Assembly: GCA_028583405.1 (NCBI GenBank)
Contig: CM053243.1
Location: forward strand, 23,710,867 to 23,774,866
DNA length: 64,000 nucleotides
Source: Pogonophryne albipinna
Lineage: Eukaryota; Chordata; Actinopteri; Perciformes; Artedidraconidae
Direction: 5' to 3'
Made by a program: the position numbers and the translations under genes
Shown here: positions 62,001-64,000 of the stretch, piece after piece
How positions within the stretch are numbered: the first letter of the stretch is position 1
Layout of the letters: every line of letters begins with the position of its first letter
The notes under the pieces: generated by a model
What the model saw: the letters and a program-made list of their open reading frames with translations, nothing else
What the model was told of the DNA's origin: nothing
Databases searched by the model: none

Positions 62001-63192
62001 TCAGACAAAAATGGAAATGCTCCTCTTTATCTTGATTTGCAAACATTTAAAAGCTTTCCAGAGTACACACTACTTCCTTTTTTTATGATGATTAAATTGC
62101 ACCACTACTGCATACAAGAGAGTACGTAGTTTATGTTCGTATTTGTATGTTTAACTTGGCCTATGATGGTTCAAGTATATGCTTGATTGCTTCCTTGGTT
62201 GCTTTAACCATTTACATTAGAATTGGCTAATATTCTGCAGTTTTGCTGTGTTATGCAACATTTTGAATATCACAATAGGAACAGAATAATAATTGCTGAA
62301 TTCCATTTACACCCTTGAGCATATAGTTAAAACGGTTATAATACAGTTTGAACACAAGTATGGCTTTGCATCTGTGACTCTGTATGCCCTTTTTTTTTTT
62401 TTCAGGTGTCAGCAGCACTGCAAGTAGTGTCACTGGGCTCGACGCTATGTCTCCATCTTCCAAAGAAGACTTTACAGAGTTTGAAAACAAGCTGAAGGAA
62501 AAGATATCCCAGTTTGAAACATCTGTGCATTATTCAAGTTTCTTGGATTCTTTGTTTCGGGAACTCTGTATTTCATGTAAGAACACCATCTTGTACAAAT
62601 GTTTTTCTGAACACATTTGATTATATCTCTTTATTACTGTATCTGTAACTTACATTAGAATCATTGCAGGCTTAACTTTTTTTCTTTCTCCCTCTAACAG
62701 TGGAAATAGAAGACTTGAAGAAAGTCAGTAATTCCCTGACAGCCCTACTTAGTGAAAAACAGAAACAAGAAAAGGTGATTGTCTTCATGCTTGTGATTTC
62801 TGATGTGTAGTTTATATTCAGTAGGGGGTGCTGTTCACTTTGCACATTCAAAGTCAATATAGAAATCAACTGCGTTATGCCGCTTCTGGTTGGTCGTTAA
62901 ACATTTTTGCGGTTTCTACAGTTTGTGTTAACTTAATGGTGATATGTAACATGCACAATTGTGTTTGCAAGGTTGATTTAGAGAATTCAAGATTATAAGA
63001 ATGTCCTAAATGCCTAGTCGTATTAAAATGACATTGTTTAAAGTGACCTATTTGCCTTTACAGCAAAACAAAGGAAAGAAGAAGAAGAAAGGGGTTGTAG
63101 CTGGAGGCGGATTGAAAGCACAGCTGAGAGATGACATGGAGTATGGAGAGTTTGATGGTGGCTACGCCCAAGACTATGAGGATTTCATGTGA
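59089..63192 (+). CDS. eif3j: Eukaryotic translation initiation factor 3 subunit J, complete
   Basis: Peripheral eIF3 subunit (yeast Hcr1) that binds the 40S subunit near the mRNA entry channel and aids start-site selection and ribosome recycling; cytoplasmic. Exons: 59089-59101, 59253-59341, 61499-61553, 61677-61780, 61886-61982, 62406-62576, 62701-62774, 63064-63192; 732 nt, 243 aa (human 258). The start MADW lies in a 13-nt first coding exon. The acidic N-terminus has WEGEDDEDDVKDNWDDDEEE. A Lys/Glu-rich coiled coil follows (SEKKKLSEKIKEKENRLKKK), then the dimerising core (LSPEELLADKLRVKKLQEEA, LDAMSPSSKEDFTEFENKL). The C-terminal region is KKKKKGVVAGGGLKAQLRDD and ends DGGYAQDYEDFM, near-identical to mammals. 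It lacks the Ala-rich N-terminal extension of the human protein. Confidence 0.97.
59342..61498. other. eif3j intron 2
   Basis: GT-AG intron. The first 600 bases are rich in GCTAAC/GTTAGC hexamers (about eleven between 59393 and 59920). The middle is AT-rich and featureless. The 3' end carries an inverted-repeat element. Confidence 0.65.
61080..61468. mobile_element. TTAA-flanked MITE with about 40-bp inverted ends
   Basis: Starts TTAAAGGTGGGGTAGGTAA and ends with its complement TTACCTACCCCACCTTTAA; the similarity continues inward to CTCGAG on each side with a few mismatches. TTAA at both borders fits piggyBac-like target choice. The interior has another inverted repeat at 61248-61270 (11-bp arms around one base). 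No coding capacity. The element ends 30 bases before the eif3j exon 3 acceptor. Confidence 0.85.
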
Positions 63193-63840
63193 CACTGGCT
63201 CCACCACCTCTGCCCTTTCCCCCTCCCAACCCTCAGAAATGCAGCTGTACCTTCTTGTGCTGTCCAGTGCCATCCTGGAAAATCTGAACTATGTGTTGCC
63301 CCCTTCATTTTGCTTCTATGACCAGAGGGACTTTACCAGGGAGGATCCAATCTCACCAACTCTTTAATACATATGGAATTGCCTTTTCTGTCTCATTCAG
63401 CCTCGACTCACATCACGCATAATCTGTTGGGTGATCCAGCGTCAATAGAGAATACATTGTAACTGCTGCGGGTCTGACTTTTGCAGGGCTAATTTTTTTT
63501 ATTAAATGTTGCTCTTGTCAAAATATCAGATACAGTATTGCAGTTATAAGTAACGTGACATAGAAACACAAGGTTCTATGCTAATTCTTCAAGCAGAATG
63601 TATATATTCTAGGTCTCGCTTACCTGTGGATGGTATTCTTACAGGAAAGTATATAGTATCTATAACTTGCCAAATTCAGAACAATTATTCATCTTTATCT
63701 CTGGAAGGTTGAGTTGTGGATGATTTTGAGACTGACAACATGCAAGTAGTTGTTGTAATTTTACAGAGAGCACACGACTTTCAATGTAAGGTAAAAGGGA
63801 TAGACAAGTATAATAAATGTGACTTTAAAACCTCACAGCC
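63193..63840 (+). other. eif3j: eif3j 3' UTR
   Basis: Follows the stop; AATAAA at 63812-63817 is the likely poly(A) signal. The remaining 160 bases of the window show nothing recognisable. Confidence 0.6.
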
Positions 63841-64000
63841 ATTCTCTGAAAAAAAGTGTGAAGCAAAGAGTACTTAGGTATTTTTTGTGCATGACCAATG
63901 TAATTTACTAATTTGAATTCTACTAATGCAGGAAAAGTATGGATCAGGCTAGTGGATTAACTTGCTACGACTGGTCTCCTAATCATTGCTTCTGCAGGCT

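Overview
The window is nuclear DNA of a ray-finned (teleost) fish. Every protein-coding gene has vertebrate orthologues and GT-AG introns. The introns are short to moderate and carry fish-style repeats (hAT elements, a tRNA-derived SINE, TTAA-flanked and other small inverted-repeat elements, long CA repeats). I could not identify the species. All exon boundaries below were read by eye from splice sites and reading frame; the exon lengths sum to intact open reading frames in every gene.

Layout: five genes, all on the + strand. (1) 4755-12686: the last seven coding exons of an ENTREP/FAM189A gene, probably entrep2 (fam189a1); its 5' exons lie before the window and bases 1-4754 look intronic. 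(2) 15041-24966: golm2 (casc4), a type II Golgi coiled-coil membrane protein, complete, 10 coding exons, about 480 aa. (3) About 26160 to at least 35181: ctdspl2 (SCP4-type phosphatase), complete, a probable non-coding first exon plus 12 coding exons, about 477 aa, with a long 3' UTR. (4) 39147-57029: strc (stereocilin), complete, 29 coding exons, about 2039 aa, with signal peptide and hydrophobic C-terminal tail. (5) 59089-63192: eif3j, complete, 8 exons, 243 aa.

The five proteins do not form one pathway. They act in endosomal ubiquitin-ligase adaptation, Golgi membrane trafficking, nuclear phosphatase signalling, the extracellular matrix of hair-cell stereocilia, and translation initiation/recycling. 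What they share is old linkage: golm2, ctdspl2, eif3j and strc are all on human 15q15, and ENTREP2 is on 15q13. No bacterial-type system, CRISPR array or tRNA/rRNA gene is present.

Most interesting points: six tandem four-cysteine modules in the N-terminal third of stereocilin; a roughly 77-unit CA repeat starting six bases inside a stereocilin donor site, next to a 99-base intron that is open in frame; two competing in-frame donors in golm2 that would include or skip an acidic segment; an inverted pair of SINE copies flanking nine ctdspl2 coding exons; several transposons with clear target duplications close to splice acceptors; and dense GCTAAC/GTTAGC clusters at the 5' ends of the three broadly expressed genes but not of strc.
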